Part shown: positions 32,829 through 41,874 of the stretch, in pieces
Position numbering within the stretch: position 1 is the first letter of the stretch
Layout of the letters: each line of letters starts with the position of its first letter
DNA from: an uncultured Collinsella sp.
GTDB taxonomy: Bacteria; Actinomycetota; Coriobacteriia; Coriobacteriales; Coriobacteriaceae
Direction of reading: 5' to 3'
DNA length: 64,000 nt
Assembly (NCBI GenBank): GCA_958439425.1
Contig: CAUBVH010000009.1
Span: 1 to 64,000 of the forward strand
Program-made: the position numbers and the translations under genes
The notes under the pieces: model-generated
What the model was told of the DNA's origin: nothing
The model's input: only the letters and a program-made list of their open reading frames with translations
Database searches by the model: none

Positions 32829-34265
32829 TTACTCGCAGATTTGGTCGAGCACTTCGGTGATGGTCTTTTTTGCGACTTCGAGGTTGCGCTGGGCTTGGGC
32901 GACGGCAGCCTCGGCTTGTTTCTTTGTTTCTACGACCTCGGCAAAGCGATTGATGGATTCGCTGTACTCGCGCGTGCGCGGGTCGAGCGCTGGCGGGACT
33001 TCGATCTCGAACAGGTCGTTAGGGCGGATGGCGCGGATGCTGGCTGCTTCGGTTAATGCTTGAATCAGCTGTGCCCCATGGCCTTCGGTAAGGTATCCAA
33101 CGATTATCTCCGAAAACACTACGCGCTCCTCTTCGGTCATCGTTTGGAACGACGGGCGAATGACGGTGGTGTTATGCGAAGCAACTAGGTGTTGCTTCGC
33201 GTCATCGGCGCTGACGACGAGCAGGTTGGACGCGCCGTAGCGACCCAGCATGCGTGGCATGACGATATCTCCAGCGCGGAGCTCATATCGATCGAGAACG
33301 CTGGGGTTCACCTTTACGATTTTGGAATCCGAGCTATTTGCACTCTCTACAGCATATGCGGGTAGAAGGTTGCCATCTTGAAAATCCTGAGATGAGATGC
33401 GGCGTACCTCGATTGCATCAATGTCGTTTGATGTGGTGCTCTCGCGGGGCATAAATGGAGCTACTCGCGTAAAAGCGTCACCGAGCGTAGCCCTGTAGTT
33501 TCGGGTGAGGCTGATAAGGCTGATTTTGCCTTTTGAGAGGGCTGCGCGATGCAGCAGCAATTCACGCGTGGCAAAAGTGGACGTTTCGATAGGCGTTGAT
33601 CTGGGCGTATTGGTATCAATGCGGGCCCAGTCGGGGGAGATGGAAAAGGTGATATCTGAGTAATACGATGTTTCTGTCACATATCGAAAACGCGGCCCGG
33701 ATTCGATTGCGCTGCGAAATGCAACGCTGCGATTTCCTGAAGACAATATGAGAAGCGCGCTTGTCATGTAGGGCCTGGGTTCAGAAAGTGGCAAATACAC
33801 GACGCTCTCGATGAGTCCTTCGCGTATCAGGATCGTGCGCGCCTGCTCGGCTTTATCGAGTAGGTCGGCGGGCAGCACTACGGCTGCGCGAGTGCGATTC
33901 GAAAGGGCGAGCGCATACAGACACCAAATAAAGGGACCCCAGTCACAGAAATCGAGGTAGCCGGGCTCTAAGTAATCGATCAAGGCGATACATTCTTTTT
34001 CGATGTCGTGTTTGCCCGTACGGTAATACCCCGATGCGTCGATAAACACCGGAGCCGCATCGCCATTGCCCGCGCCCTGCCTGCCGGGTTCAAGCTCGCA
34101 AATATCGGGTACGCCGTTGCTGTTCAGGCTGAAACATTCACGAAGCGCCTTACAGTCGATGGCGCCAGGCAGACGGACGGTGAGTAGACGGCTGCCCTGC
34201 TCCAGATTAAGCGCGCGTGAGAGGGCGGCGGCGGTGAGACGTGGCAATGATGTTGTTTCACGCAT
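32829..34265 (-). CDS. HsdM/HsdS-like fusion lacking a methylase catalytic motif (copy 1)
   Basis: A 478-residue protein. The first 200 residues look like the C-terminal half of an N6-adenine methylase of the HsdM type: RAAVVLPADLLDKAEQART, LIREGLIESVVYLPL and SALLILSSGN match the strand order after the NPPY/F motif. The NPPY/F motif itself is missing; that place reads FCDWGPFIWCLYALAL. The rest resembles a type I specificity (HsdS) half-subunit with a target-recognition-like domain (ELRAGDIVMPRMLGRYGASN) and a C-terminal coiled coil (ETKKQAEAAVAQAQRNLEVA). A second protein of the same plan is at 49895-51538. Probably non-catalytic DNA binding. No HsdR is present. Confidence 0.65.
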   Translation of the reverse strand: MRETTSLPRLTAAALSRALNLEQGSRLLTVRLPGAIDCKALRECFSLNSNGVPDICELEPGRQGAGNGDAAPVFIDASGYYRTGKHDIEKECIALIDYLEPGYLDFCDWGPFIWCLYALALSNRTRAAVVLPADLLDKAEQARTILIREGLIESVVYLPLSEPRPYMTSALLILSSGNRSVAFRSAIESGPRFRYVTETSYYSDITFSISPDWARIDTNTPRSTPIETSTFATRELLLHRAALSKGKISLISLTRNYRATLGDAFTRVAPFMPRESTTSNDIDAIEVRRISSQDFQDGNLLPAYAVESANSSDSKIVKVNPSVLDRYELRAGDIVMPRMLGRYGASNLLVVSADDAKQHLVASHNTTVIRPSFQTMTEEERVVFSEIIVGYLTEGHGAQLIQALTEAASIRAIRPNDLFEIEVPPALDPRTREYSESINRFAEVVETKKQAEAAVAQAQRNLEVAKKTITEVLDQICE

Positions 34266-34555
34266 GTATAGAGCCCTTTCTTCTTAGTGGGTTATATATT
34301 AGCAGAAAATTTTGATAATTTCTAATGACGAGAACAGAGCACTGTGCTATTCTCGAAGTAATCCAAAACCAACTCAATACAAACTGCTTGATGCAATCGC
34401 TACACAGCCTTTAGGTAAACTGCGCTATCAAGCAGGGTGATTTCACTAACGAAGCTACAGGTTAGGTCGATTGTCATCGTCCATGCCTCAGACCATTCTA
34501 AAACATAGAACAGACTTATCGACAAACATCCGCAACCGGATAGGAAGAAGCATTC

Positions 34556-35473
34556 ATGAAGAATGAAGACAGCATTTACGAGGTGTTCCTCAACACGATC
34601 GACGAAGATCTCCGCAGCATGTGCAAAAAGAACGGGAAGGCAGAGATGCCGTTTCCGTATCCGTACTGCGGCGAGCAGGATACCGAGCGCTTGGCCAAGG
34701 CACTCGTTGACGTGCTGGAAAAGCACTCGCCCGATATTCCCGGGCTGGTGCCCGAGCAGTATCGAGACGATGTGCACGAGGCCCGCGAGCTTTTGGCCGC
34801 AGCGTCGCTCGCTTTGTTGTCGCTGTATTTTCCCCAGCGCGATAACTGCGCGCACTGCATGGCCATCTTAATTGGCATGTTTGAGCACGGAAGCAATCCG
34901 CGCTTTAAGTCGAGCGGTGTGCGCATGTTCGAGCAGGTTACGACAGGTATGAAGTACTCGTCTGAACAAGGTGGATATATTCTGTCTCGCTTTGTGCGAA
35001 GCATTGACTACAAAAGACCCTGCGACCACGTGCATCGCGATGGCTCGCGCGGTTTTACGGCGGACGAGGACGATGCCGTCATGTTTTATAAGCGCTATCT
35101 CAAGGTGCAGAGACACGTATTCGATACCAGTCCGCGTTTCAACTTTGAGCTATGCGTCAAACGCCCGTTTGAGGCTCTTTCGGACAATCGGGAGAACTTT
35201 TATTGCATGGAGGAAAAGATGGAAATCGATTTGGCAACTAAGGTACGGGAGCTCCAGGACCGCTACACCCTCAACTTCGCTCAGGCCAAAGAGTATGACC
35301 TGCTCGACAAGCTGATGATTGATGCATTGCTTGCATATCTGCGCGACGGGTCAGTCTCAATCGCGGCGCGCGAGAGCTATGTGGCGCAAACCGAGCGTCT
35401 GATTGACGGTGCGGTCAAGTTGCCGTGTGCGACGAGCCCCAAGGAGGGCGCAGACGTCGACCGTATTTCCTAG
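34556..35473 (+). CDS. Unknown protein upstream of the TraG-like ATPase
   Basis: A 305-residue soluble, largely helical protein with no family I recognise. It is Cys-containing early on (PYPYCGEQ, DNCAHCMAI) and has FVRSIDYKRPCDHVHRDG in the middle and a charged helical C-terminus (IDLATKVRELQDRYTLNF). The region LLSLYFPQRDNCAHCMAILIGMF may be a buried helix pair. It is 38 bases upstream of the VirD4/TraG-like gene, in the same direction, so the two probably form an operon and the products may interact. The 290 bases before it (34266-34555) hold no other gene that I can support. Confidence 0.7.
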   Translation: MKNEDSIYEVFLNTIDEDLRSMCKKNGKAEMPFPYPYCGEQDTERLAKALVDVLEKHSPDIPGLVPEQYRDDVHEARELLAAASLALLSLYFPQRDNCAHCMAILIGMFEHGSNPRFKSSGVRMFEQVTTGMKYSSEQGGYILSRFVRSIDYKRPCDHVHRDGSRGFTADEDDAVMFYKRYLKVQRHVFDTSPRFNFELCVKRPFEALSDNRENFYCMEEKMEIDLATKVRELQDRYTLNFAQAKEYDLLDKLMIDALLAYLRDGSVSIAARESYVAQTERLIDGAVKLPCATSPKEGADVDRIS

Positions 35474-35511
35474 CAATCACGCAGAACTATCGACAAGAAA
35501 GGGGCCGTGCA

Positions 35512-36996
35512 ATGTCGGTCATTAAGATGTACGGCTACGAGGCCGCGCAGCAAACGGAGTATCAGACCAAGAAGTGGGCGACCAAGGAGGAAATGCAGAC
35601 GCTGTCATCCGGCGATGAGCAGCGCGATGTGATCTTGGCGCAAGGTGCCACGGTGGCTTTCTACGAGGGCGACAAGCACTGGGAGACGAGCGTGTCCAAC
35701 AATGTGTTTGCCTTTGGCGGTACCGGCAGCGGCAAAACGGCGAGTTTCATTTTGCCCAACCTGCTCAATCACCACGAGTGCTGCTATGTGGTCACGGACA
35801 CCAAGGGCGAGCTGCTGCGCCGTACGGGGAAGGGCTTCGAGGAGGACGGCTACGAGGTAACGGTTCTCGACACCATCAATCCCGAGCAGTCGTCCGGGTA
35901 CGATCCTTTGCGCTACGTGATGGATGTCGAGGATATCCCCACCACAGTGGCGTCAATCATGGAGGGGGTCGATCCTGACAGGCGTAGCTTTAGGGACGAT
36001 CCGTTTTGGGACAATGCGAGCGATCTGCTACTTCGAGCGATTATTGGAATCCTGTTCCTCTTAGAGTGCCTTGCCGGCACATTTGCGCCGGACGGGGATC
36101 CCGCAGCTCCGCGACGCTATCTTAAGATGAACAACGTCTTTAAGCTGGCGGCACTCATCAAGGTTACGGGAGATGGCGAGGGACGATTTCCGCTGGATCA
36201 CCTTGTGGAGCAGGTGGAGTCCAAGGAATTTTTTGGCAAGTATGATTCTGCGAACGCGGACCTGTATGGCGTTGAACAGTATCGTGATTTTCGCGGGGCA
36301 GCCGATAGAACGCTTAAGAGCATTCTGATCACGCTTAACGCGACCATCTCGCGGCTTAAGACCCCCCAGCTCATGCGCGTCTTTGAGAAAGACGAGATGC
36401 GCCTCGACCGTATCGACGAGGGCAAGCGCGTAATCGATCTTAAGGTGAGCGACAACGACTCGACCAATGCATGGCTTGCGAACGTTGCCCTTAAGCAGCT
36501 GTTTAACCTGGCCCAGCGCCGCGCTGATTCCAACCCCAGCGGGCATTTGCAGCGCCACGTGCAGTTTATTCTGGATGAGTTTCCCAACGTGGGCCGCATT
36601 CCCGATTTTGAGCGGAGTATTGCGACCGTGCGCAGCCGTGGCATTAGCTTTTTGATGTGCGCGCAATCGCTGAGTCAGCTCGATGGTGCGTACGGCAAAT
36701 CCGCAGCGCTTACCATCCTCGATAACTGCGACAGCTTGATCTATATGGGCGGCGGCAGCAACATCGCGACACAGGAGTACATAAGCAATCTGTGCGGCGA
36801 GTCGGTTCTGGGCACCAATTACGTGGGCGCCGAGCGTACTGCCGTCGATGTGCGCGGTTGCGTGATAACCCCGGGCGAGGTGGGGCTTATGCCGCGTACC
36901 GACTGCCTGGTCAAAGTAACCGGCATGCGCCCCTTCCGTGCCAAGAAGTATTTTTGCGGCGACCATCCCAATGCGGCCAAGTGGCTGAGGGATTAG
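35512..36996 (+). CDS. VirD4/TraG-type coupling ATPase without membrane anchor
   Basis: A 494-residue P-loop ATPase of the type IV coupling protein family. KKWATKEEM, Walker A GGTGSGKT (residues 69-76), VVTDTKGELLRRTGKGFEE, VLDTINPEQSSGYDPLRY, Walker B FILDEFPNVGRIPDFE (about 351-366), RSRGISFLMCAQSLSQL and YMGGGSNIATQEYISNLCG all match TraG of Gram-positive conjugative elements. The one or two N-terminal membrane helices of usual TraG are absent, so it should be cytosolic. The ATG follows AAAGGGG. No relaxase, VirB4 or mating-channel gene is in the window. Confidence 0.88.
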   Translation: MSVIKMYGYEAAQQTEYQTKKWATKEEMQTLSSGDEQRDVILAQGATVAFYEGDKHWETSVSNNVFAFGGTGSGKTASFILPNLLNHHECCYVVTDTKGELLRRTGKGFEEDGYEVTVLDTINPEQSSGYDPLRYVMDVEDIPTTVASIMEGVDPDRRSFRDDPFWDNASDLLLRAIIGILFLLECLAGTFAPDGDPAAPRRYLKMNNVFKLAALIKVTGDGEGRFPLDHLVEQVESKEFFGKYDSANADLYGVEQYRDFRGAADRTLKSILITLNATISRLKTPQLMRVFEKDEMRLDRIDEGKRVIDLKVSDNDSTNAWLANVALKQLFNLAQRRADSNPSGHLQRHVQFILDEFPNVGRIPDFERSIATVRSRGISFLMCAQSLSQLDGAYGKSAALTILDNCDSLIYMGGGSNIATQEYISNLCGESVLGTNYVGAERTAVDVRGCVITPGEVGLMPRTDCLVKVTGMRPFRAKKYFCGDHPNAAKWLRD

Positions 36997-37033
36997 TCCT
37001 TGCAGCTTCGCGCGCTCCATCTTGCCTATTTGA

Positions 37034-37066
37034 CCGCACGGCTTCCATTGGCCGCTAGCCGTGCGG
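37034..37066 (+). terminator. Terminator after the TraG-like gene
   Basis: CCGCACGGCT (37034-37043) pairs with AGCCGTGCGG (37057-37066); CCTCGTTTTACTT follows, a moderate T-rich tail. Confidence 0.7.
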
Positions 37067-37110
37067 CCTCGTTTTACTTCCTTACCGATTCCGTTTAGAA
37101 GGGAATTACC

Positions 37111-37713
37111 ATGTCCGTTATGTATCGTGAGCCTAGCATTATCAAGAAGTCCAAGGACGGTCGCGTTGCCGCCGTCGATATGGCAAGTGAGCTGCTTAAC
37201 AGCCGCGTGCTGCTGCTGGAAGGCGAGGTCAACGATGTGACCTGCAATGGCCTTATTAAGTCCATGCTGGTGTTGGAGCATCAGAGCGCCACCGAGCCCA
37301 TCACCCTCATCATCAACAGCCCGGGCGGTAGCGTTACGGCGGGGCTGGCGCTCATCGACACCATGCAGTCGCTCGACTGCCCCGTGATCACGGTGGGCGA
37401 GGGCGTCGTGGCCTCGATGGCCGCGGTGATCTTGGCCTGCGGCGACCACCGCCAGGTATACCGCCACACGCAAGTGCTCATCCACCAGTTGATGGGCGGC
37501 ACGGGCATGGCGCAGCAGACCGATATCGAGATCGTGGCCCAGCACACGGCGGCCATGCGCGCCGAGCTGGACGAGCTGCTGGCCGAGCATGGCAACCTGA
37601 GCGCCCAGGAGTTCCACGAGCTCACCGAGCGCGACTGCTGGTGCAACGCCAGGCGCGCTCTGGAGTTGGGTCTGGTGGACGAGGCGATTGCTCCGAGTAA
37701 GAAGGCGCTCTAG
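37111..37713 (+). CDS. ClpP-like serine peptidase (accessory)
   Basis: A 200-residue ClpP-fold peptidase. The triad is intact: S102 in VVASMAAVILA, H125 in LIHQLMGGTG and D175 in TERDCWCNARRALELGLVD. The oxyanion region INSPGGSVTAGLALIDTM is also conserved. Differences from housekeeping ClpP are the short N-terminal axial loop and the A-V in place of the G-A/F next to Ser. It needs an AAA+ partner; a ClpX-like protein with a docking-type loop is encoded about 15 kb downstream at 52857. Separated from the TraG-like gene by a terminator. Confidence 0.9.
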   Translation: MSVMYREPSIIKKSKDGRVAAVDMASELLNSRVLLLEGEVNDVTCNGLIKSMLVLEHQSATEPITLIINSPGGSVTAGLALIDTMQSLDCPVITVGEGVVASMAAVILACGDHRQVYRHTQVLIHQLMGGTGMAQQTDIEIVAQHTAAMRAELDELLAEHGNLSAQEFHELTERDCWCNARRALELGLVDEAIAPSKKAL

Positions 37714-37787
37714 CGGGGCTCATGTCTTGTGGGCATATAGAGCGGGGCGAACGATCGCGTAGTTTAACGGCCAGAAAGAGGTTGAAC

Positions 37788-38615
37788 ATGAGCAGGATTT
37801 GGGATGTCGACGGCATTGAGTGGGAAGACCTGCCCACCGTGAGCGACCTGCTGTGCGCTGCGGACACAAAGATCCTGGCGCGCGAGGTTGCCCTGCGATA
37901 CGGCGGCAAGCCGGACGGCCGCGGCCGTGTCGATAACGAGCGCAGCTTAAAGCGCGCCCGCCGCAAGGTCAAAAAGCTGCGCAAGGTTGACCCCGAGCCC
38001 AGCGACAATATCGTCCTGCTGCCCAAGCACGTCATCAATCGTCGTGGTGCAGGCCACGGCTTTGGCTATTACGACGTGGAGCCGTGCATCTTTACACGCG
38101 GCGGCGTTCAAATGCTAGGTGAGGATGTGCTCGCCAAAGTACGTCCGTGGGAATTGATCTTGATGGATGATGAGTCCGCGAGCGAAATGCTGGGCTATCG
38201 CGTATGGCTCGGCGGCGAGTGGGACCTGTGCGAGCGCTACCGCTTTTTGGCCGTGGTGTGCGTTCGCATGCTGAACAGCATCCGGGCGCAAAAGGAGCTG
38301 CGCAAGTGCCTCGTGCAGGGCGAGACAGCCTGTGATATGGACGAGGACGAGGCGATCGAAGGGATTCGCCGCGACGTGCTGTATCCCGAGGAAGTGATCA
38401 ACGCCAAACTCGGCGGCTATTGGGATGCGAGTTTGGGACTCAACCTGCCCTGGAAGAACGAGCACCGGCAGACTTGCACGCGAATCGACAGGGCTATCGA
38501 TGACCTGTTTTCTAAGGAAACGAAGCGCTGCGCTGCCGAGCTTGGGAAGAAACTTGAGCGAGGGTATGAGGAGCGCAGGGAGGTGCCGTTGTTTCAATCA
38601 TTCACCGACGAATGA
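37788..38615 (+). CDS. Unknown protein downstream of the ClpP-like gene
   Basis: A 275-residue soluble protein of unknown family starting MSRIWDVDGIEWEDLPTVSD. The start has AGAAAGAGG upstream. It is rich in Arg/Lys and Glu, with a basic segment (SLKRARRKVKKLRKVD) that could bind nucleic acid, then FGYYDVEPCIFTRGGVQML, WLGGEWDLCERYRFLAVV and a helical C-terminus (RIDRAIDDLFSKETKRCAAE). No catalytic motif is visible. It follows clpP by 74 bases in the same direction and may be a substrate or adaptor (speculation). Confidence 0.65.
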   Translation: MSRIWDVDGIEWEDLPTVSDLLCAADTKILAREVALRYGGKPDGRGRVDNERSLKRARRKVKKLRKVDPEPSDNIVLLPKHVINRRGAGHGFGYYDVEPCIFTRGGVQMLGEDVLAKVRPWELILMDDESASEMLGYRVWLGGEWDLCERYRFLAVVCVRMLNSIRAQKELRKCLVQGETACDMDEDEAIEGIRRDVLYPEEVINAKLGGYWDASLGLNLPWKNEHRQTCTRIDRAIDDLFSKETKRCAAELGKKLERGYEERREVPLFQSFTDE

Positions 38616-38693
38616 GAAAAAGGCGGCGGCCGCGGTCCCCCGCGGGATTATCCTGGACCTATTACGTGAGCGGTGCGCGGGCGAGGAGCAATC

Positions 38694-39470
38694 ATGGCTG
38701 GTCGTGGAAGCAAATGGTCGAGGGAAGAAACCCTTGCGGCTCTGTTTCTGTACCTCGCCCTACCATCGAAAAAGGTTGATGATACAAACGAGGATGTCCA
38801 GGCGCTAGCTAAGGCCATTGGCAGAACGCCGGGCGCGGTTGCTCTAAAAATCTGGAACCTTGCATCATTCGATGAGCGTCGACGTGCTCGCGGCAAGGTT
38901 GGAATGACCCATGCAAGCAAAATGGACAAGATGGTTTGGGCTGAGTATTCCTCTGCTGGTGATGAGCTTGTCGAGGAGGCGACTGAGGTTTTCCTCAACC
39001 GTTTCGATTTTAAAGAACCGCTAAGTGATGAGCTGAAAGAGACGATCGGCTTTGATTTGCCAGAGGGCAAGGAGCGCGAGGCAATTGTTTCGATGCGGGT
39101 GAACCAGGAGTTCTTTCGAAATACCCTGCTCGTCAATTACGATTCAAGATGCTGCTTGACGGGGCTAACGAACAAGGCTCTGTTGGTTGCTAGCCATATC
39201 AAGCCCTGGAAAGTCTCTGATCCAAAGACGGAGCGACTCGCGCCCGACAACGGCTTGCTTTTGAACGCATTGCACGATAAAGCGTTCGACCGGGGACTAA
39301 TCACCATTACGAAGGACCTAAAGATAGTGGTGTCTAGCGTGGTCGAGCACGAAACTCCTGAGGACGAGTACTTGTGGCGCTACAACGGAGAGCCGATTAC
39401 GCTTCCGAAACGATTCGCCCCAAGAGCTGAGTTTATTGAATATCACAACGATATGGTGTTTAAGGGGTAG
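38694..39470 (+). CDS. HNH endonuclease family protein
   Basis: A 258-residue protein with a C-terminal HNH_2-type nuclease: CCLTGLTNKALLVASHIKPW, then LAPDNGLLLNALHDKAFDRG (His and Asn of the ββα-metal fold). The N-terminal 100 residues (RGSKWSREETLAALFLYLAL; AKAIGRTPGAVALKIWNLAS) form a predicted helical DNA-binding domain frequent in restriction-associated HNH proteins. The ATG follows GAGGAGC. Codon use and base composition begin to drop in GC here compared with the genes before it. It may be a stand-alone restriction enzyme; no cognate methylase is obvious except the EcoRV-type pair next door. Confidence 0.82.
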   Translation: MAGRGSKWSREETLAALFLYLALPSKKVDDTNEDVQALAKAIGRTPGAVALKIWNLASFDERRRARGKVGMTHASKMDKMVWAEYSSAGDELVEEATEVFLNRFDFKEPLSDELKETIGFDLPEGKEREAIVSMRVNQEFFRNTLLVNYDSRCCLTGLTNKALLVASHIKPWKVSDPKTERLAPDNGLLLNALHDKAFDRGLITITKDLKIVVSSVVEHETPEDEYLWRYNGEPITLPKRFAPRAEFIEYHNDMVFKG

Positions 39471-39765
39471 GGGTCCGTATGGAAAGCCCGAGTTGAAAGC
39501 GATTGTTGTTAAGACGTTGCTTAAGCGTCCTCGTTATCCGGAGACATTTTTAGTATTTGAGGGTCGTTATTAATTATTAGGAATGATTTTCGAAGAGTAT
39601 TGGCTTTATTTGGCTTAACGATGGATATGGGGGTGCGTGCCATGCTTCGCTGCCGATTCTTGGGTTGAGGAAAGGGATATTGATGTGCGCAACGTGTGTT
39701 GTGTCCCAGCTAGCGTCTAAACTAAAATCCTTGAGTCTGAACATGGACGGCGCATCGGAGGTTTG

Positions 39766-40599
39766 ATGTCGGTAATTGTTCCCCCCATTAAATGCCAGGG
39801 AATTAAAACGAAGCTAGTCCCCTTCATTGAGGAGATAATAAACTGGGATAAGCAGCAGGGGATATGGTACGAGCCGTTTTTGGGGAGCGGGGTTGTGCTA
39901 TTTAACGTTTGTCCACAGAGAGCGGTGGTCGGTGATCGCAATCAACACATTATTGATTTTTATAGAAGCGTGCAGCGGCATGAAATAACATCAGAGTCTA
40001 TGCGGGAATACCTTGAACGCGAATCTGTGATGTTGCGTACTGGTGGAGCGGAATACTACTACGAGGTAAGGGACAGATTCAATACAAGTCATTCACCGTA
40101 TGACTTTATCTTCTTAAATAGGTCCTGTTTTAACGGCGTTATGCGTTTCAATAGGAGCGGGATGTTTAACGTTCCATTTTGCAAGAAGCCCGAGCGTTTT
40201 TCCAGGTCGTATATAACTAAGATATGCAATCAGATTGATAGGGTGCAGGCTGCCATGGAAGGCAAAGACTGGGAGTTCAAATCTTGCGATTGGAAAGAGA
40301 TTATGCGGGCGCCAAGAAAAGGCGACTGTGTTTATCTCGACCCTCCTTATATCGGCCGCGATACAAATTATGTGGGTGAATGGCCAGAGTCTGAAGCTGT
40401 TGCTCTGGCTGATGCTGCTCATGCGACTCAGGCGGATGTCTATCTTTCCATGTGGAAAGAGAATAAGTACAGGGTGAATGAGCATATTGAAAACTGTTGG
40501 AGTGATTTTGAGTGCTTTGAATTCTCCCATTTTTATCACGTCGGCTCGAAGCAGAGCTTACGCAATTCAATGATCGAAGCGCTTCTCGTGAAGGCCTAA
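39766..40599 (+). CDS. EcoRV-type adenine-specific DNA methyltransferase (D12 class)
   Basis: A 277-residue Dam-family N6-adenine methylase. The AdoMet motif is YEPFLGSGVVLFN, and the catalytic motif is YLDPPYIG. IKCQGIKTKLVPFIEEII at the N-terminus and FLNRSCFNGVMRFNRSGMFN are Dam/M.EcoRV-like. Given the EcoRV-like nuclease encoded tail-to-tail 124 bases away, it should protect GATATC. The ATG has GGAGG close upstream (spacing four); a TTG one codon earlier is less likely. GC is clearly lower than the flanking housekeeping genes. The 295 bases before it hold no gene. Confidence 0.92.
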   Translation: MSVIVPPIKCQGIKTKLVPFIEEIINWDKQQGIWYEPFLGSGVVLFNVCPQRAVVGDRNQHIIDFYRSVQRHEITSESMREYLERESVMLRTGGAEYYYEVRDRFNTSHSPYDFIFLNRSCFNGVMRFNRSGMFNVPFCKKPERFSRSYITKICNQIDRVQAAMEGKDWEFKSCDWKEIMRAPRKGDCVYLDPPYIGRDTNYVGEWPESEAVALADAAHATQADVYLSMWKENKYRVNEHIENCWSDFECFEFSHFYHVGSKQSLRNSMIEALLVKA

Positions 40600-40723
40600 G
40601 AAATAACTCTTACTTGGTTCATGTGCTGGAAATGATGATATAGAAGTAGATGGAATAACGTCCCCTAGTCCACCTTTAATCTCGTGTTTCCCTTTCCTTC
40701 GTCCACTTTTCTCCTAATAGCCG

Positions 40724-41557
40724 TTACTTTCTGTCGCCCCGGCTGTCGTTGACGACATCGCCATAGGAGAGAATTCGATCGCGTAGGCTTGAATCAATTT
40801 CAATAACGTTTGTTTCGACCCATCTTCTGAATCCCTGAAAGTCGGTGTAACTCTTTTCTTTCGCTGTATATTTTGGATAGTTTCGCCAATAAAGTTCGAA
40901 TGCATCGTTCCCCATCTTTGAAAAAGGCCCTGAACCCTGAGTGAATGGGCTGATTGAATTCGAGGAAATAGTTCCGATATTTTCGGTATTGCCGCTACCG
41001 GTGGTGAAGTCTGAAATGCGGTATTTCTCTTGAATAAAGAATTCAACATTGCTGTAGGGTTCGGGTATTTCTTTTAATTGGTTAAGGGGGTAGCAGGGAC
41101 GTGCGCTCTCTATTTCGTCGTTTCGGTCGTAGACGAATCCGATTACGTAGTGTTTGCAGAACTGATTATAGGGATAGAGGATGTTCTTCCTCCCATCGCG
41201 CAGAAAAGATGCATATGATCCAAGTGTAAATTTATATGGAGCAATGCCTCCTCTCTTTAGGTGCTTTCGATAAGTTGATTTGACATCGACAGCAATTCGA
41301 TTCCCCTCTTCGTTTTGAGGGGTTAGTACAAAGTCCGGATAGTAGTTTTGTTTGTCTGGGGTCGTTAGCGTAAACCCGAAGTCGTCGGCAATCTCCTTGA
41401 GCAACGGCTCGGTAAGCATCTCGAAAATTCTTCCGAGCAGTTTCGTGTCATATCCGATTGGATAGATGGTTTCGTCGCGAAAAGCAAATCCCTTAGCAAC
41501 CCAATCGACATTATGCTCGGCTACAGTTTTATTGAATTCGCTAATTAAATCAAACAT
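40724..41557 (-). CDS. EcoRV-like type II restriction endonuclease
   Basis: A 277-residue homologue of R.EcoRV along its whole length. The PD...DxK active site is D75 (NYYPDFVLT), D91 and K93 (IAVDVKSTY), one residue offset from EcoRV D74/D90/K92. The DNA-recognition loop GSGNTENIG (187-195) matches EcoRV GSGNTTNIG, and KFTLGSYASFLRDGRKNILYP is nearly collinear. It should therefore cut GATATC, probably bluntly. The start ATG at 41557 aligns with the EcoRV N-terminus; a longer reading upstream is not conserved. Low GC indicates recent transfer. Confidence 0.93.
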   Translation of the reverse strand: MFDLISEFNKTVAEHNVDWVAKGFAFRDETIYPIGYDTKLLGRIFEMLTEPLLKEIADDFGFTLTTPDKQNYYPDFVLTPQNEEGNRIAVDVKSTYRKHLKRGGIAPYKFTLGSYASFLRDGRKNILYPYNQFCKHYVIGFVYDRNDEIESARPCYPLNQLKEIPEPYSNVEFFIQEKYRISDFTTGSGNTENIGTISSNSISPFTQGSGPFSKMGNDAFELYWRNYPKYTAKEKSYTDFQGFRRWVETNVIEIDSSLRDRILSYGDVVNDSRGDRK

Positions 41558-41758
41558 TGTTGTCTCTATTTCAATCGATGCCTGCAGAGAAATATCGATG
41601 GGTCGGTTTGCGTTGATTGTAGCTCGCCAATGAATAAAAACAAGGATGCATTCGGTCGCCTTCGGCTCTGCTCGAGGTTGCCAATCAAGGTGATTCAAGT
41701 TTGCTGCGAGTGCGCCCTAACAGTCATTACGTCGTATACGAGTTGTGCTAATCTATTT

Positions 41759-41798
41759 GTGAACGGCGGAGCCCTTTATGGATGGCTTCGCCGTTCAC
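41759..41798. terminator. Hairpin in the divergent region before the WYL gene
   Basis: GTGAACGGCGGAGCC (41759-41773) and GGCTTCGCCGTTCAC (41784-41798) pair with one G-T. It lies between the divergent restriction-enzyme and WYL genes. The remaining sequence of 41558-41874 is AT-rich and should hold both promoters, which I cannot place with confidence. Confidence 0.55.
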
Positions 41799-41874
41799 CG
41801 TTAAATAGCGGCACTTTCAATCTCTTGGTCATATCGACTGAGTAAAATGTTGATTGTTCAGATTGGAGGCGGCT

